64,000 nt of DNA, taken from Lachnospiraceae bacterium. Lineage in GTDB: Bacteria > Bacillota > Clostridia > Lachnospirales > Lachnospiraceae. Both the position numbers and the translations under genes were made by a program. The notes under the pieces are model-generated. The model was given only the letters and a program-made list of their open reading frames with translations. It had not been told where the DNA came from and made no database searches. The DNA lies in the NCBI GenBank assembly GCA_021202465.1, contig JAJQCZ010000023.1, positions 1 to 64,000 of the forward strand, read 5' to 3'. Shown one piece after another: positions 1-8,664 of the stretch; positions within the stretch are counted from its first letter, which is position 1, and every line of letters begins with the position of its first letter.

Positions 1-37
1 CTAATGCGAGTCCAGATGGCCTTTTCGATAGGGCTAA

Positions 38-391
38 TTATTTCACAGCCCCCAGCTCCAGGCTCACCATCAGGGCCTGATCCACCTTCTCCAGATATTC
101 GGAATTCAGGTGGCAGACCTTCTCCTTCAGCCGCGTCTTATCCACCGTCCGCAGCTGCTCCAGCAAAATCACGGAATCCTTCACCATATCGCTCCCGTAA
201 GCGGAGAGCTCCACGTGCGTCGGCAGCTTGGCCTTGTTCATCCGGCTGGTGATTGCCGCACAGATCACCGTCGGGCTGTGGCGGTTTCCGGTATCGTTCT
301 GTATGATCAGAACCGGCCGCACGCCGCCCTGCTCCGAGCCCACCACAGGCCGCAGATCGGCGTAAAACACATCACCACGTCTGATATTCAT
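38..391 (-). CDS. mazF: MazF/PemK-family mRNA interferase toxin
   Basis: A 117-residue protein of usual family length that matches the EndoA/NdoA type of MazF toxin, a sequence-specific endoribonuclease of type II toxin-antitoxin modules. The N-terminal [10 protein letters not shown] and the [14 protein letters not shown] segment (about residues 23-36) carry the conserved Arg and the beta-barrel core; the mid-protein AAITSR and the [15 protein letters not shown] strands fit the family. A GGGAG lies 11 bases before the ATG. In Firmicutes the antitoxin gene normally sits directly upstream. Here the upstream gene is a PspC-domain protein 130 bp away, and I see no antitoxin ORF, so the partner must be elsewhere or absent. 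A dyad at 453-468 and a hairpin at 422-443 lie in the upstream gap. Family assignment is secure; toxicity here is inferred. Confidence 0.93.
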   Translation of the reverse strand: MNIRRGDVFYADLRPVVGSEQGGVRPVLIIQNDTGNRHSPTVICAAITSRMNKAKLPTHVELSAYGSDMVKDSVILLEQLRTVDKTRLKEKVCHLNSEYLEKVDQALMVSLELGAVK

Positions 392-452
392 GCAAATTCA
401 CACTCCCATACTGTGGTTATCCCGGGAAACTTTTCTCTCCCGGACTGTCAGG

Positions 453-468
453 AATGACATACGTCATT
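453..468. promoter_or_regulatory. Dyad upstream of mazF (operator candidate)
   Basis: AATGAC and GTCATT arms form an almost perfect palindrome about 60 bp before the mazF start, followed towards the gene by a CCGGGA/TCCCGG hairpin at 422-443. MazF systems are commonly autoregulated at such dyads by the antitoxin. Binding is inferred only. Confidence 0.35.
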
Positions 469-521
469 TCCTTCACTATCCATAGTATTTCCGAAAATTT
501 GCAGAGTATACAAAAATCTCC

Positions 522-707
522 CTACCAGTTTGATCCCTTCGGGATGATAATGGCGGCCACAATGTACACGAAGACACCTGTCCCGCTAAGTCCGACCAGC
601 GCCCAGACCAGCCGGATGATCGTGGGATCGATATGAAAATATTCTCCCAGTCCGCCGCATACCCCGGCGATCATCACGTCATCTCTTGAACGAAATAATC
701 TCTTCAT
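522..707 (-). CDS. PspC-domain membrane protein
   Basis: A 61-residue protein consisting of one PspC domain: a basic start (MKRLFRSRDD), the signature GVCGGLGEYF, then DPTIIRLVWAL and a hydrophobic span GVFVYIVAAIIIP that should cross the membrane. PspC domains occur in envelope-stress proteins; stand-alone copies are common in Clostridia and their role is not settled. The start at 707 is preferred because GAGGAT lies 9 bases upstream and it falls just after the addA stop (TAAGATG arrangement); an in-frame start at 722 would lie inside addA. It is therefore probably the last gene of an addB-addA-pspC transcript. Confidence 0.85.
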   Translation of the reverse strand: MKRLFRSRDDVMIAGVCGGLGEYFHIDPTIIRLVWALVGLSGTGVFVYIVAAIIIPKGSNW

Positions 708-708
708 C

Positions 709-3700
709 TTATTTATCCTCACTTTTCTTTATCCGTGATCCGTCTTCTCCGGATGTTCGCTCAGCGTCCAGATCCGCCGGCTCCGGCACCCGGATGGCAC
801 GGCGCAGGGTGAAAGAATAGATCCACATCTCCTTGACGCGTCGGTTCCTTGCCCGTTCCAGAGCCAGACGATACAGGTACAGCTGCTCCCGGTAGCGGGT
901 GAGGAGAATCTCCTCACCGCCCCGCCGCGGCACCGCGTCGGTCTTATAATCCCACAGCACGATGCCGTCCTCTTCTTCGAGGAAAGCATCAATGATTCCC
1001 TGCACCAGCACCCACTCCTCCGGCGGGATCACATCATGCTCCTCCGGCGGCAGCACCTCCGCCAGAGGCACTGCCATCACGAAGGGCTGCTCGCGATGAA
1101 GAAGTCCCTTTCCGGCGGCCCGGATCATTTTCCTCCCGAGTTCCGAGCGGTAAAACCCGGTAATGGCAGGAATCTCCACAGCCGCTGCCTCCTCGCCGGA
1201 CAGGATGCCTTCTTCTTCCATGCGGGCGATCTGCGCCGCGATCTTTACCACATCCGCACCGTCCTCCGGAGGGATTCGCTCCAGAATCGTGTGATAGACC
1301 GTGCCCCGCCGGGCGCCGGTGATTGTGCGGGGGCGGGTCGTATGATCCGCCTGGATGTCTTCCCCAAGCCAGACCGGCTCGGAAACCGTCGTCGATTCTG
1401 CCGTCTGCGAGTCAGCGGACGCCTGCTCTTCCGGAAAAGGCTGCGCCGCCGAATCCTCCTCTGGGTGCTTCCGTGCCTCTTCCCTCTCACGTGCCTCCCC
1501 GGCCTGCTTTTTAAGCTCCGACACTGACCAGGCAGCTTTGCGGCGGCAAACTGACTGCCAGGGATACGTATAACCGCAGATCGCCTCGAATTCTTCCCGG
1601 AACTCTGCGTCCCACAGCGCGCTGTCTGCCACATCCTGCCATTCGGTGCGGCACTGTTCCTGCTCCTCCAGGCGCACCGCTTCCTCCGACGCCAGCTCCT
1701 CCGCCGGCGTCGTGCGCACGATGAACCCGGGTGTCTCCGCGCGGCTTGCCATGGCGATCCAGTCCAGATACGAGCCGCCCTGCGCCACCAGGAAGGCAGG
1801 CAGTTTCCCCGTCTCCTCCGGCTCCGCCGCATCAGCGAGGATCCATTTATCATGAACGCTCTCCCGGGAGGCGCAGGTTCCGGTGAGGATCAGCTTCTCC
1901 TTCGCCCGGGTCATGGCCACATAGAGAACGCGCAGCTCCTCGCCCTTCGCATCGCGCTCGATCCGGTCAGCCGTCACCTGCTTCCACAACGTCGGATGCA
2001 CCAGCCGCCGTTCCAGATCGATAGCATCGCAGGCCAGCCCCAGATCCTCGTGCAGCAGAACCTGACCGCGGGCATCCTGCAGATTGAAGCCCTTCCCCAT
2101 GCCGGCCACGATGACGATCGGATATTCCAGTCCCTTGCTCTTATGGATGCTGGTGATCCGCACCAGATCCTCATTTTCCGAGAGCACCTGCGCCTCCCCG
2201 TAATCCACCTGATAGCGCTGCAGCTTCTCCATGTAGCGCAGAAAATGAAAGATGCCGTGGTAACTGCTCTTTTCATAGGCCATCGCCCGCTCCATGAGCA
2301 TATCCACATTGGCCTGCCGCACCTTCCCGCCGGGCTCCGCCACCAGGATCAGGCCATAGTCCGTCTCTTCGAGAACCATTTCCAGAATCTCATGAATCGG
2401 GCGCAGCACGGCCTCACGGCGGTATCTCGCCAGAAAATCCTCGAACCGGTTCCATTTCTCCGTGCAGCGGCCCCACTGCGCCGCCTGTCCGCAGCGATGA
2501 TACAGCTCCTCCTCCCCGGTGCCCGCCATCATGCGGGCCAGCTCCTCCTGCGTGAAATTCCCCAGCGGCGAAAGGAGGACCGAAGCCAGCGGAATATCCT
2601 GGAGCGGATTATCAAGGATCCGCAGGAAATTCAGGAGAACCTGCACCTCGCGGGCTGCGAAATATCCTTTCTTTAGCTGTGCGAAGGCCGGAATCCCCTC
2701 CTGATTGAGGATGGAGGCCAGAGAATCCGCCCAGCCCTCCATGGAACGCAGCAGGATCACGATATCCCGGTACTGCGCCGGACGATAGCTTTGTTCCCGC
2801 TCTTCCCAGATCTTCATGCCGGACCCGGGGTCAAGAAGCTCCCGGATGCGGGCCGCGATCAGCCGCCCCTCCAGCTCCACCGCCTCGGCGCCCGTCTCTC
2901 CCTGTTCTGCCAGCAGCAGCTCCACCGGCTCGTCCGGTTCCGGGTAGGACGCGCCACAGTAAAGAGCGGCACTCTCATCATACTCCACGCCGCCCAGCCG
3001 CTCACCCATAAGCCTGTAAAAAAGACGGTTCGTCTCTGCCAGAATACGCCCGCGGGAACGGAAATTCCGGCTCAGGTCGATCCTCTGGCCGGAAGGAAGC
3101 GGCTCACCGGAGAAACGTTTATACTTCTCCATAAAAAGCTCCGGGCGCGCCATGCGGAATTTATAAATGCTCTGTTTGACGTCCCCCACCATGAACATAT
3201 TGGGATGTCCGCGGTCCTCCCCGGACAGCGCCCGCAGAATCGTCTCCTGCACCAGATTGCTGTCCTGGTATTCATCGACAATAATCTCCTGAAAAGTGTC
3301 TCCCAGCTCCGCCACCAGCGGCGTGGACACCGGCATCCCGTCTTCCCCCGGCTCCACCAGTAATTGCAGTGCCCAGTGCTCGATATCCGCGAAATCCGCC
3401 AGGTTTCTCTCGCGCTTGGCCTGCCGGTAGGCTTCAGAAAAGCGCGCAGTCAGACGCAGCAGAGCCAGCCGGTCTCTGTCCGCCGCCCGGATCCAGGCAG
3501 CCGTCTGTTCCGCATCGGCGACTGCAAAACGGCTCTGCAGCCGTTTGATCCCGTCCCGCACCGCGTCCCGCAGCGCCGACATGTGCGCTTTCAGTGTCTC
3601 ATCGACCACCAGCTTCTTTGAGATCACCGGTTTGCGCGAAAACCGGATCTCTCCCAGATGGGTCAGAAGAGACAGAGTCTCCCTCTCTGACAGACAGGTC

Positions 3701-4458
3701 TCAACCTCCCGCAGATCCAGACGGAACATCTGCGCGTATTTCTCAAGCCCCGGTTCCGCTTCGCAGGTCTCCGCGGCTCCGGCGAGGATCACCCGGTATT
3801 CCTTCAGCGTCTCCCGCAGCTCCTTCGCCAGACCTTTGATCCATTCTTCCTCTTCCAGAGTCTCCCCTGCCGCAGGAGACCGTTCCCGGCTGTGCAGCCA
3901 GGCATCCGGCCAGGGCGCGCTGTCCGCGAAGAGATAGAGCTTTTCCACCAGCTCCCGCACGCGGTCATCGCCTTTTCCGGAGCCGAAGGCGTCCATCAGA
4001 CGCAGGTAATCCTCGTCGCCCTCCTCAAAGAATCCATCCAGAATCTCCTCCCGCAGGAGTTTCCCCTCTCCCTCATCCGGAATGCGGAAATCAGGATCCA
4101 GGTCGAGCCGGTAGAAATAATTCTTCACCATCCACTGACAGAAGCTGTCGATCGTCGAGATATGCGCCTGATCGAGCAAGGATATCTGGCGCCGGACATG
4201 ATGATTCCACGGTTCCTCCTCCAGACGCTCGCCGAGTTTCCCCCGCAGCCGCTCCTTCATCTCCGCCGCCGCGGCGCGCGTGAAGGTCACCACCAGGAGC
4301 TGCGTCACATCCACCGGATGTGCCGGATCGGTCACCAGCTCCAGAATATGCTGCACCAGCACGGCCGTCTTGCCGCTCCCGGCGGCCGCCGCCACCAGAA
4401 GGTTCCGGTTCCGGGATTCAATGACTTTCTTCTGTTCCGGTGTCCACTGTACCGCCAT
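709..4458 (-). CDS. addA: ATP-dependent helicase/nuclease subunit A
   Basis: A 1249-residue AddA, the UvrD-type helicase plus nuclease subunit of the AddAB complex that resects double-strand breaks for RecA-dependent repair (the Gram-positive counterpart of RecBCD). Visible motifs: Walker A AAAAGSGKT at residues 23-31, SF1 motif II VDEYQDSN, DVKQSIYKFR (motif III region), HKSKGLEYP and VAMTRAKEKL (motifs V/VI), and a C-terminal RecB-type nuclease with GIIDAFLEEED and WDYKTD. The start at 4458 has AAAGGAGAGC upstream; an in-frame extension to 4506 would have no such site. It overlaps the end of addB by 41 bp, indicating translational coupling. Length and motifs are normal for the family. Confidence 0.97.
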   Translation of the reverse strand: MAVQWTPEQKKVIESRNRNLLVAAAAGSGKTAVLVQHILELVTDPAHPVDVTQLLVVTFTRAAAAEMKERLRGKLGERLEEEPWNHHVRRQISLLDQAHISTIDSFCQWMVKNYFYRLDLDPDFRIPDEGEGKLLREEILDGFFEEGDEDYLRLMDAFGSGKGDDRVRELVEKLYLFADSAPWPDAWLHSRERSPAAGETLEEEEWIKGLAKELRETLKEYRVILAGAAETCEAEPGLEKYAQMFRLDLREVETCLSERETLSLLTHLGEIRFSRKPVISKKLVVDETLKAHMSALRDAVRDGIKRLQSRFAVADAEQTAAWIRAADRDRLALLRLTARFSEAYRQAKRERNLADFADIEHWALQLLVEPGEDGMPVSTPLVAELGDTFQEIIVDEYQDSNLVQETILRALSGEDRGHPNMFMVGDVKQSIYKFRMARPELFMEKYKRFSGEPLPSGQRIDLSRNFRSRGRILAETNRLFYRLMGERLGGVEYDESAALYCGASYPEPDEPVELLLAEQGETGAEAVELEGRLIAARIRELLDPGSGMKIWEEREQSYRPAQYRDIVILLRSMEGWADSLASILNQEGIPAFAQLKKGYFAAREVQVLLNFLRILDNPLQDIPLASVLLSPLGNFTQEELARMMAGTGEEELYHRCGQAAQWGRCTEKWNRFEDFLARYRREAVLRPIHEILEMVLEETDYGLILVAEPGGKVRQANVDMLMERAMAYEKSSYHGIFHFLRYMEKLQRYQVDYGEAQVLSENEDLVRITSIHKSKGLEYPIVIVAGMGKGFNLQDARGQVLLHEDLGLACDAIDLERRLVHPTLWKQVTADRIERDAKGEELRVLYVAMTRAKEKLILTGTCASRESVHDKWILADAAEPEETGKLPAFLVAQGGSYLDWIAMASRAETPGFIVRTTPAEELASEEAVRLEEQEQCRTEWQDVADSALWDAEFREEFEAICGYTYPWQSVCRRKAAWSVSELKKQAGEAREREEARKHPEEDSAAQPFPEEQASADSQTAESTTVSEPVWLGEDIQADHTTRPRTITGARRGTVYHTILERIPPEDGADVVKIAAQIARMEEEGILSGEEAAAVEIPAITGFYRSELGRKMIRAAGKGLLHREQPFVMAVPLAEVLPPEEHDVIPPEEWVLVQGIIDAFLEEEDGIVLWDYKTDAVPRRGGEEILLTRYREQLYLYRLALERARNRRVKEMWIYSFTLRRAIRVPEPADLDAERTSGEDGSRIKKSEDK

Positions 4459-7400
4459 CGTGCTCTCCTTTCCCGGCCGCTTCCTGTACCTGCCGCCAGA
4501 TCGCATCCTTTTTCTGCTCCGTCATCTTCCGGAAATGATAACCGGGGATCTTCGGGTCGAATCCGCAGACCCCCGCATAGGTGCAGTAATCACAGCCGGT
4601 CTGTTTTTTCCTCCGGCTGGGCAGGGCCGATACGCTGCCATCGAGAATCTCCTGACCGAACTGCTGCACCTTCCCGCGCACATAGCCCCGCAGCGCCCGG
4701 AACTGCTCCGTCGTCACCGTGTCTCCGGCGACCGGCTCCTGATGCGCCGCGACACTCTTCGCCGCGTTGGTCAGGCCGCGCATCCGCAGTTCCTTCAGAA
4801 GCTGCTTCTCCCGCTCTTCCTCCTCCGGCATGCCGTCGCACTCCAGCAGCGGATCCTGTACCGTATAATAATAGATTCCCGCGGGAATGATCTCGCGGTC
4901 CGGGAAACGCTTTTTCTGCAGCTCCGTCACGGCATCCAGATAGACGACCAGCTGCAGCTGCTGTCCCTGCACGATGGCATTCAGGTCAAGCCGCGTACTT
5001 CCGGTCTTATAATCCACGATCTGAATATACCGCCGGTCACCCTCTTCGAAGACATCCAGACGGTCTACCACGCCCCGCAGCACCATCCGTGTCCCGTCCG
5101 CCAGCCGGAACTGCATCGCGCCGGAGGACCAGCCGTCAAAATACATCTCAAAGGCCTCCGGTTCAAAATCGCCCTGATCCAGATGACGGCAGAGCGCCCA
5201 GATGGTCCGCTCCGCCAGGTCTCCCCAGCGCTCCGCCAGATGGCGGCCACCGGCGCTTTCGGATAAATGATCGATCTCATCGGTGGCTGCCGCCGCAGAC
5301 ACAGCCTCGGCAGCCAGCGCCCGCCGCTCCTCCTCACTGAGAGAACGGCGATCCAGGCCGCGCTCACGGATCAGGCGGAAGAACAGCTCCAGCGCCCGGT
5401 GGAAATAATTCCCCCGGTCTGCCCCGGTGAAGGTATTCTCCCGGCGCTCCGTCAGCCGCAGCCCGTAACCCAGAAACTGCGCGCAGGCGCAGGAGGCGTA
5501 CTGCTCCAGCCGCGTCACGCTCCCCGTCAGTTCCGGCCCATACAGAGCCCGGGCCGCCTCCGCGGAAATGCTGCTCCCCCGGTATACAGAAAAGGCAGCC
5601 GTGAGAATCCGGTCGAAGCGCTCTGCGTCATCCTGAGCCAGACAGCGAACCAGCTCACGGTAAGCATCGCTTGCTTCACGTTCCGCCCGGATCGTCTCCG
5701 CCAGCACCTCCCAGGCGGCTTTCTTCCCGGTGATCTGTTCCCGCCATCCGGTCTCTTCTGCATCCTCCAGCTTTAGTTCCGGCAGAAGCTTCAGCAGCTG
5801 CAGCAAGAGGTACGAAGGACGCCGGGCGGCGCCGTCGCTGCCCATCTTGCTGCAGGAGAGAAAGAGCTGTTCTGACGGTTTTGTCAGCAGCGTATACAGG
5901 TAGAACATTTCCTCATTCGCCGAGTCCTCCGCCGTCGGCGCCAGTTCCACGGCATTTTCCTGCAGCAGTGCCCGCTCCCACTCGGAAAGAATCCCCGAAG
6001 AAGCCTGGGGCGCAGGAATGAGCCCGTCATTCAGCCCGAGAAGAAACAGCGCCCGCACATTTGTCCGGCGGCTGCGCCGCACGTCTCCCACCTGCACCAG
6101 ATCCAGTCCGGTGGGCAGCATGCCGAGCCGGGCCTCCCCGAGTCCTGCATCCAGGATATCCGAGAATTCCTGCCAGGAAAGGATCTCCTCCCCCAGAAGA
6201 GCATCCATCTGATCCAGAAAATCCAGAAGAAATTCACAGACCTTCTCGTATTCCTCTGCCTTCTGATCCTCTCCGGCCTCACGCCGGTTCTCTGTCAGCT
6301 GCTGCGCCTGCTCCTCTGCCCCGATGGCCGTCAGCATCTCCCGCAGAGCCGCCGTGCGCTCCCGCACCCGGCTCTGTCTGTCAGCGCGGCAGCGAAGCAG
6401 CGGCGCAAGATCCGCGAGAACCGCTTCCCGGGCCGCATTCAGAGCCTCCAGATCCGGTACCCTCCTGCGATCCGGCACCCGCTCAAAGGGCTGCTCCCAT
6501 TTTTTCCGTCCGCGGATGCCGCAGGCCAGCACATAATTATCCAGTGCGTCCAGTGCCTCCTGCTCCAGCGGCCCCAGACCGCATTTGAGATGGCGGAACA
6601 CCGCTTCATACGAAAAATCCTTTTCCACGGCCTGCATGCCGCTGCGCAGATATTCCACGATCGGATTCCCGAGGATGCCTGCCGGGGTGTCAAGAAAACA
6701 GGGGATTCCCTCACGGCGAAAGGCCAATTCCAGATACGGACGGTATTCCGCGAGATCTCCGGCTACGACCGCAATGTCCCGATAACGATAGCCCTGTTCA
6801 CGGACCAGCCGCGCAATCGCGGCTGCCGTCCACTCTGCTTCCTGACGGGGATTGCGCAGAAGAGCGGCCCGGATCCCCTCACAGCCCCCGGGCGGCGCTT
6901 CCCGCTGTCCCAGCCGCAGGAAATGCCGCTCCAGATATCTCAGAGCCGAGCCCTTCCGGACACGCATGTTTTTCGTCAGGCACTCTGTCTCCACAGGGAT
7001 TCCATTTTTCACCGCCAGCCGATGGCAATGCACCAACGTACTTTTACTCAGTGAGAACAGCTCCTGCGGACGGATTTCCGTCTCCGCCGTCTCCTCAGCA
7101 GGAAGTGTCAGAGCCAGTGAGACAGATTCCGCCTGCCGCAGGATCTTCTCCAGAATCTCATACTGCACCGGCGTAAATCCGGTGAAGGCGTCCAGAACCA
7201 CCGTGGCGCCCTGCAGGAATCCTGACCTGTCCAGACACCCGTTCAGCACCGACAGTAGCTCCTCGGCCGCGATGGCATTTTCTCCCCGCGTCTCATTGAG
7301 CGCCTGATAGAAGATGCGAAGATCACGCAGCTTCCCCGCCAGAAGGGGGCGGTCCGCCAGCTTCTCCGCTGTCTCCTCCAGCTTCTCTTCCGTGATGCCG

Positions 7401-7795
7401 TACTGATACAATTCAGAAATCATCCCCATAAGACGGCGGACAAAGCCGGGCTTTCCCAGACTGCGGCCAAAAACCGTCAGCTCTTTCCGGTGTTCCCCGG
7501 CCGCCTTCCGCAGGAGCATATTTTTCCCCATCTCCGTGAGAATCTGCAGGTCGCCGCGGCCCACCTCCCCCAGCACCCGGTAAGCCAGCCGCTCAAAGCT
7601 GAGAATATCAATATTCATCACCGCATGGCGCGGATGAAGCGCGACCACCTCGCGCTGCGTCTCCATCGTAAACTGTTCCGGCACCAGAATCACATGGCGC
7701 CGGTCCGGATGGCGTTCCGACGAATCAATGAGGCGTTCCAGCAGAAGGCGGGTCTTCCCCGTCCCCGCACCGCCGAGAAGTATATGCAATGACAT
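4418..7795 (-). CDS. addB: ATP-dependent helicase/deoxyribonuclease subunit B
   Basis: A 1125-residue AddB, partner of AddA in the AddAB recombination nuclease. The N-terminus holds an intact Walker A (GGAGTGKT, residues 8-15). The C-terminal nuclease domain has GVVDRLDVFEEGD and IVDYKTGSTR, and the four-cysteine iron-sulfur staple is visible as an early Cys in CACAQFLGYGL and the late CDYCTYAGVC cluster. The start at 7795 is set by AAAGGAACTTCT directly upstream; a longer in-frame reading to 8047 runs through low-quality sequence overlapping the divergent gene at 7924 and is rejected. First gene of the addB-addA-pspC unit. Confidence 0.97.
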   Translation of the reverse strand: MSLHILLGGAGTGKTRLLLERLIDSSERHPDRRHVILVPEQFTMETQREVVALHPRHAVMNIDILSFERLAYRVLGEVGRGDLQILTEMGKNMLLRKAAGEHRKELTVFGRSLGKPGFVRRLMGMISELYQYGITEEKLEETAEKLADRPLLAGKLRDLRIFYQALNETRGENAIAAEELLSVLNGCLDRSGFLQGATVVLDAFTGFTPVQYEILEKILRQAESVSLALTLPAEETAETEIRPQELFSLSKSTLVHCHRLAVKNGIPVETECLTKNMRVRKGSALRYLERHFLRLGQREAPPGGCEGIRAALLRNPRQEAEWTAAAIARLVREQGYRYRDIAVVAGDLAEYRPYLELAFRREGIPCFLDTPAGILGNPIVEYLRSGMQAVEKDFSYEAVFRHLKCGLGPLEQEALDALDNYVLACGIRGRKKWEQPFERVPDRRRVPDLEALNAAREAVLADLAPLLRCRADRQSRVRERTAALREMLTAIGAEEQAQQLTENRREAGEDQKAEEYEKVCEFLLDFLDQMDALLGEEILSWQEFSDILDAGLGEARLGMLPTGLDLVQVGDVRRSRRTNVRALFLLGLNDGLIPAPQASSGILSEWERALLQENAVELAPTAEDSANEEMFYLYTLLTKPSEQLFLSCSKMGSDGAARRPSYLLLQLLKLLPELKLEDAEETGWREQITGKKAAWEVLAETIRAEREASDAYRELVRCLAQDDAERFDRILTAAFSVYRGSSISAEAARALYGPELTGSVTRLEQYASCACAQFLGYGLRLTERRENTFTGADRGNYFHRALELFFRLIRERGLDRRSLSEEERRALAAEAVSAAAATDEIDHLSESAGGRHLAERWGDLAERTIWALCRHLDQGDFEPEAFEMYFDGWSSGAMQFRLADGTRMVLRGVVDRLDVFEEGDRRYIQIVDYKTGSTRLDLNAIVQGQQLQLVVYLDAVTELQKKRFPDREIIPAGIYYYTVQDPLLECDGMPEEEEREKQLLKELRMRGLTNAAKSVAAHQEPVAGDTVTTEQFRALRGYVRGKVQQFGQEILDGSVSALPSRRKKQTGCDYCTYAGVCGFDPKIPGYHFRKMTEQKKDAIWRQVQEAAGKGEHDGGTVDTGTEESH

Positions 7796-7923
7796 AGAAG
7801 TTCCTTTCCACGCCCCGCAGGACAGATACAAATTGTAAACAATTCCTTTAATGGATTTCAGTATAACATATTTTCCCGTCGGGCGGAATAAGATAGTGAA
7901 AAAGGCACGAGGAGCGGCTGCCC

Positions 7924-8346
7924 ATGAAGAAAACAAACATCCTGGTGCTGCGCATGAAGGAAGTCGTCTACACGCTGATCTTCCTCCTGCTCGGCATCTT
8001 TCTGGTCTTTTTGCTGATACATATGTTCTCCGGGAATCCATCATCATCCACCACCTCCGCCATCTACACGCCCGGCGTCTATACCTCAGAGATGAACCTG
8101 GGCGGACGCACGGTCAATGTGGAGGTGACCGTGGACGCCGATCACATCAATTCCGTCCGCCTGGTCGATCTCTCCGACTCTGTCGCCGCCATGTATCCGC
8201 TGATCGAGCCGGCCATGGAATCCCTGGAGGAGCAGATTGTCGCCAGTCAGTCCTTAGAAGACATTACGTACGAGGAGTCCAGTAAATATACCAGTGAAGC
8301 GCTTCTGGAGGTGATCGAGAGTACGCTGGAGAAGGCAAGGAAATAA
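7924..8346 (+). CDS. Membrane-anchored FMN_bind-like protein
   Basis: A 140-residue protein with one N-terminal membrane span (about residues 14-34) followed by a small extracytoplasmic domain. The domain follows the FMN_bind pattern: YTPGVYTSEMNLGGRTVNVEVTV, then DHINSVRLVDLSD, and the ending SSKYTSEALLEVIESTLEKA, which aligns with the family's SGAT-x-TS-xAL segment. The threonine that normally carries covalent FMN aligns with Lys here, so flavin attachment is doubtful. Start ATG has GAGGAG nine bases upstream. It is divergent from addB and followed by a structured repeat. The fold call is by pattern only; a related non-flavin domain is possible. Confidence 0.6.
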   Translation: MKKTNILVLRMKEVVYTLIFLLLGIFLVFLLIHMFSGNPSSSTTSAIYTPGVYTSEMNLGGRTVNVEVTVDADHINSVRLVDLSDSVAAMYPLIEPAMESLEEQIVASQSLEDITYEESSKYTSEALLEVIESTLEKARK

Positions 8347-8408
8347 ATCATTTCTGCCCCGATCCGTTTCTGTTCGAGTGACGTTCGCCGGATTCTTGTA
8401 GATTCCTG

Positions 8409-8492
8409 TTCGAGTGACGCCCGCCGCTTCTTCCTGCCTCTTCGGACAGCTGAAACAGTCCTCAGAGGCAGGAAGAAGCCGACGGGCTGTTT
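8409..8492 (+). repeat. Structured hairpin repeat, copy 1
   Basis: An 84-bp element with TTCGAGTGACGCCCG at its left end and GGGCTGTTT at its right. It holds a long inverted repeat (arms about 20-23 bp, including CTTCTTCCTGCCTCT and its complement) capped by TTCGGACAGCTGAAACAGTCC-type loop sequence, of which GGACAGCTGAAACAGTCC is identical in copy 2. Copy 2 at 10031-10118 lies in inverted orientation, shares loop and ends, but has a different stem sequence that still pairs. A truncated piece of the left end (TGTTCGAGTGACG) also occurs at 8371-8383. It could act as a terminator for the gene ending at 8346 or be a mobile repeat. Confidence 0.75.
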
Positions 8493-8542
8493 GGTATAAA
8501 AAAGTCGGTAAATATCAACAACTCTCTACCCGGATATATTAT

Positions 8543-8566
8543 ACTTAGGACATTTGCGCCAAAAGT
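8543..8566 (+). repeat. Direct repeat A upstream of the ATPase gene
   Basis: ACTTAGGAC, four variable bases, then GCGCCAAAAGT. The same pattern recurs 85 bp downstream at 8628-8651. It sits just after an AT-rich TATATT at 8535-8540. The pair looks like a regulatory site, possibly for autoregulation. Confidence 0.55.
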
Positions 8567-8590
8567 TTCCGATGAAATTTCATAATCCGA

Positions 8591-8619
8591 TTGACTTTTC
8601 GAAATCTTTGCGTTATATT
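8591..8619 (+). promoter_or_regulatory. Promoter of the AAA_14 ATPase gene
   Basis: A near-consensus sigma-A promoter: TTGACT, 17-bp spacer, TATATT. Transcription would start near 8626, immediately at direct repeat B (8628-8651), which places that repeat at the very 5' end of the message and about 20 bases before the coding start. Confidence 0.7.
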
Positions 8620-8627
8620 CATCGTAA

Positions 8628-8651
8628 ACTTAGGACGCAGGCGTCAAAAGT
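8628..8651 (+). repeat. Direct repeat B / dyad at the transcript start
   Basis: Second copy of the ACTTAGGAC-N4-GCGYCAAAAGT motif. In this copy the core GACGC-AG-GCGTC is a perfect dyad, and the outer ACTT/AAGT are also complementary. It overlaps the predicted transcription start and ends two bases before the GAGGT ribosome-binding site, so binding there could block transcription or translation. Confidence 0.55.
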
Positions 8652-8664
8652 ACGAGGTAGCAAA

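Noticed and set aside
454..636. Plus-strand ORF near mazF as a possible antitoxin
   Set aside because: It runs opposite to mazF and antisense to the pspC gene, has no ribosome site and no antitoxin features.
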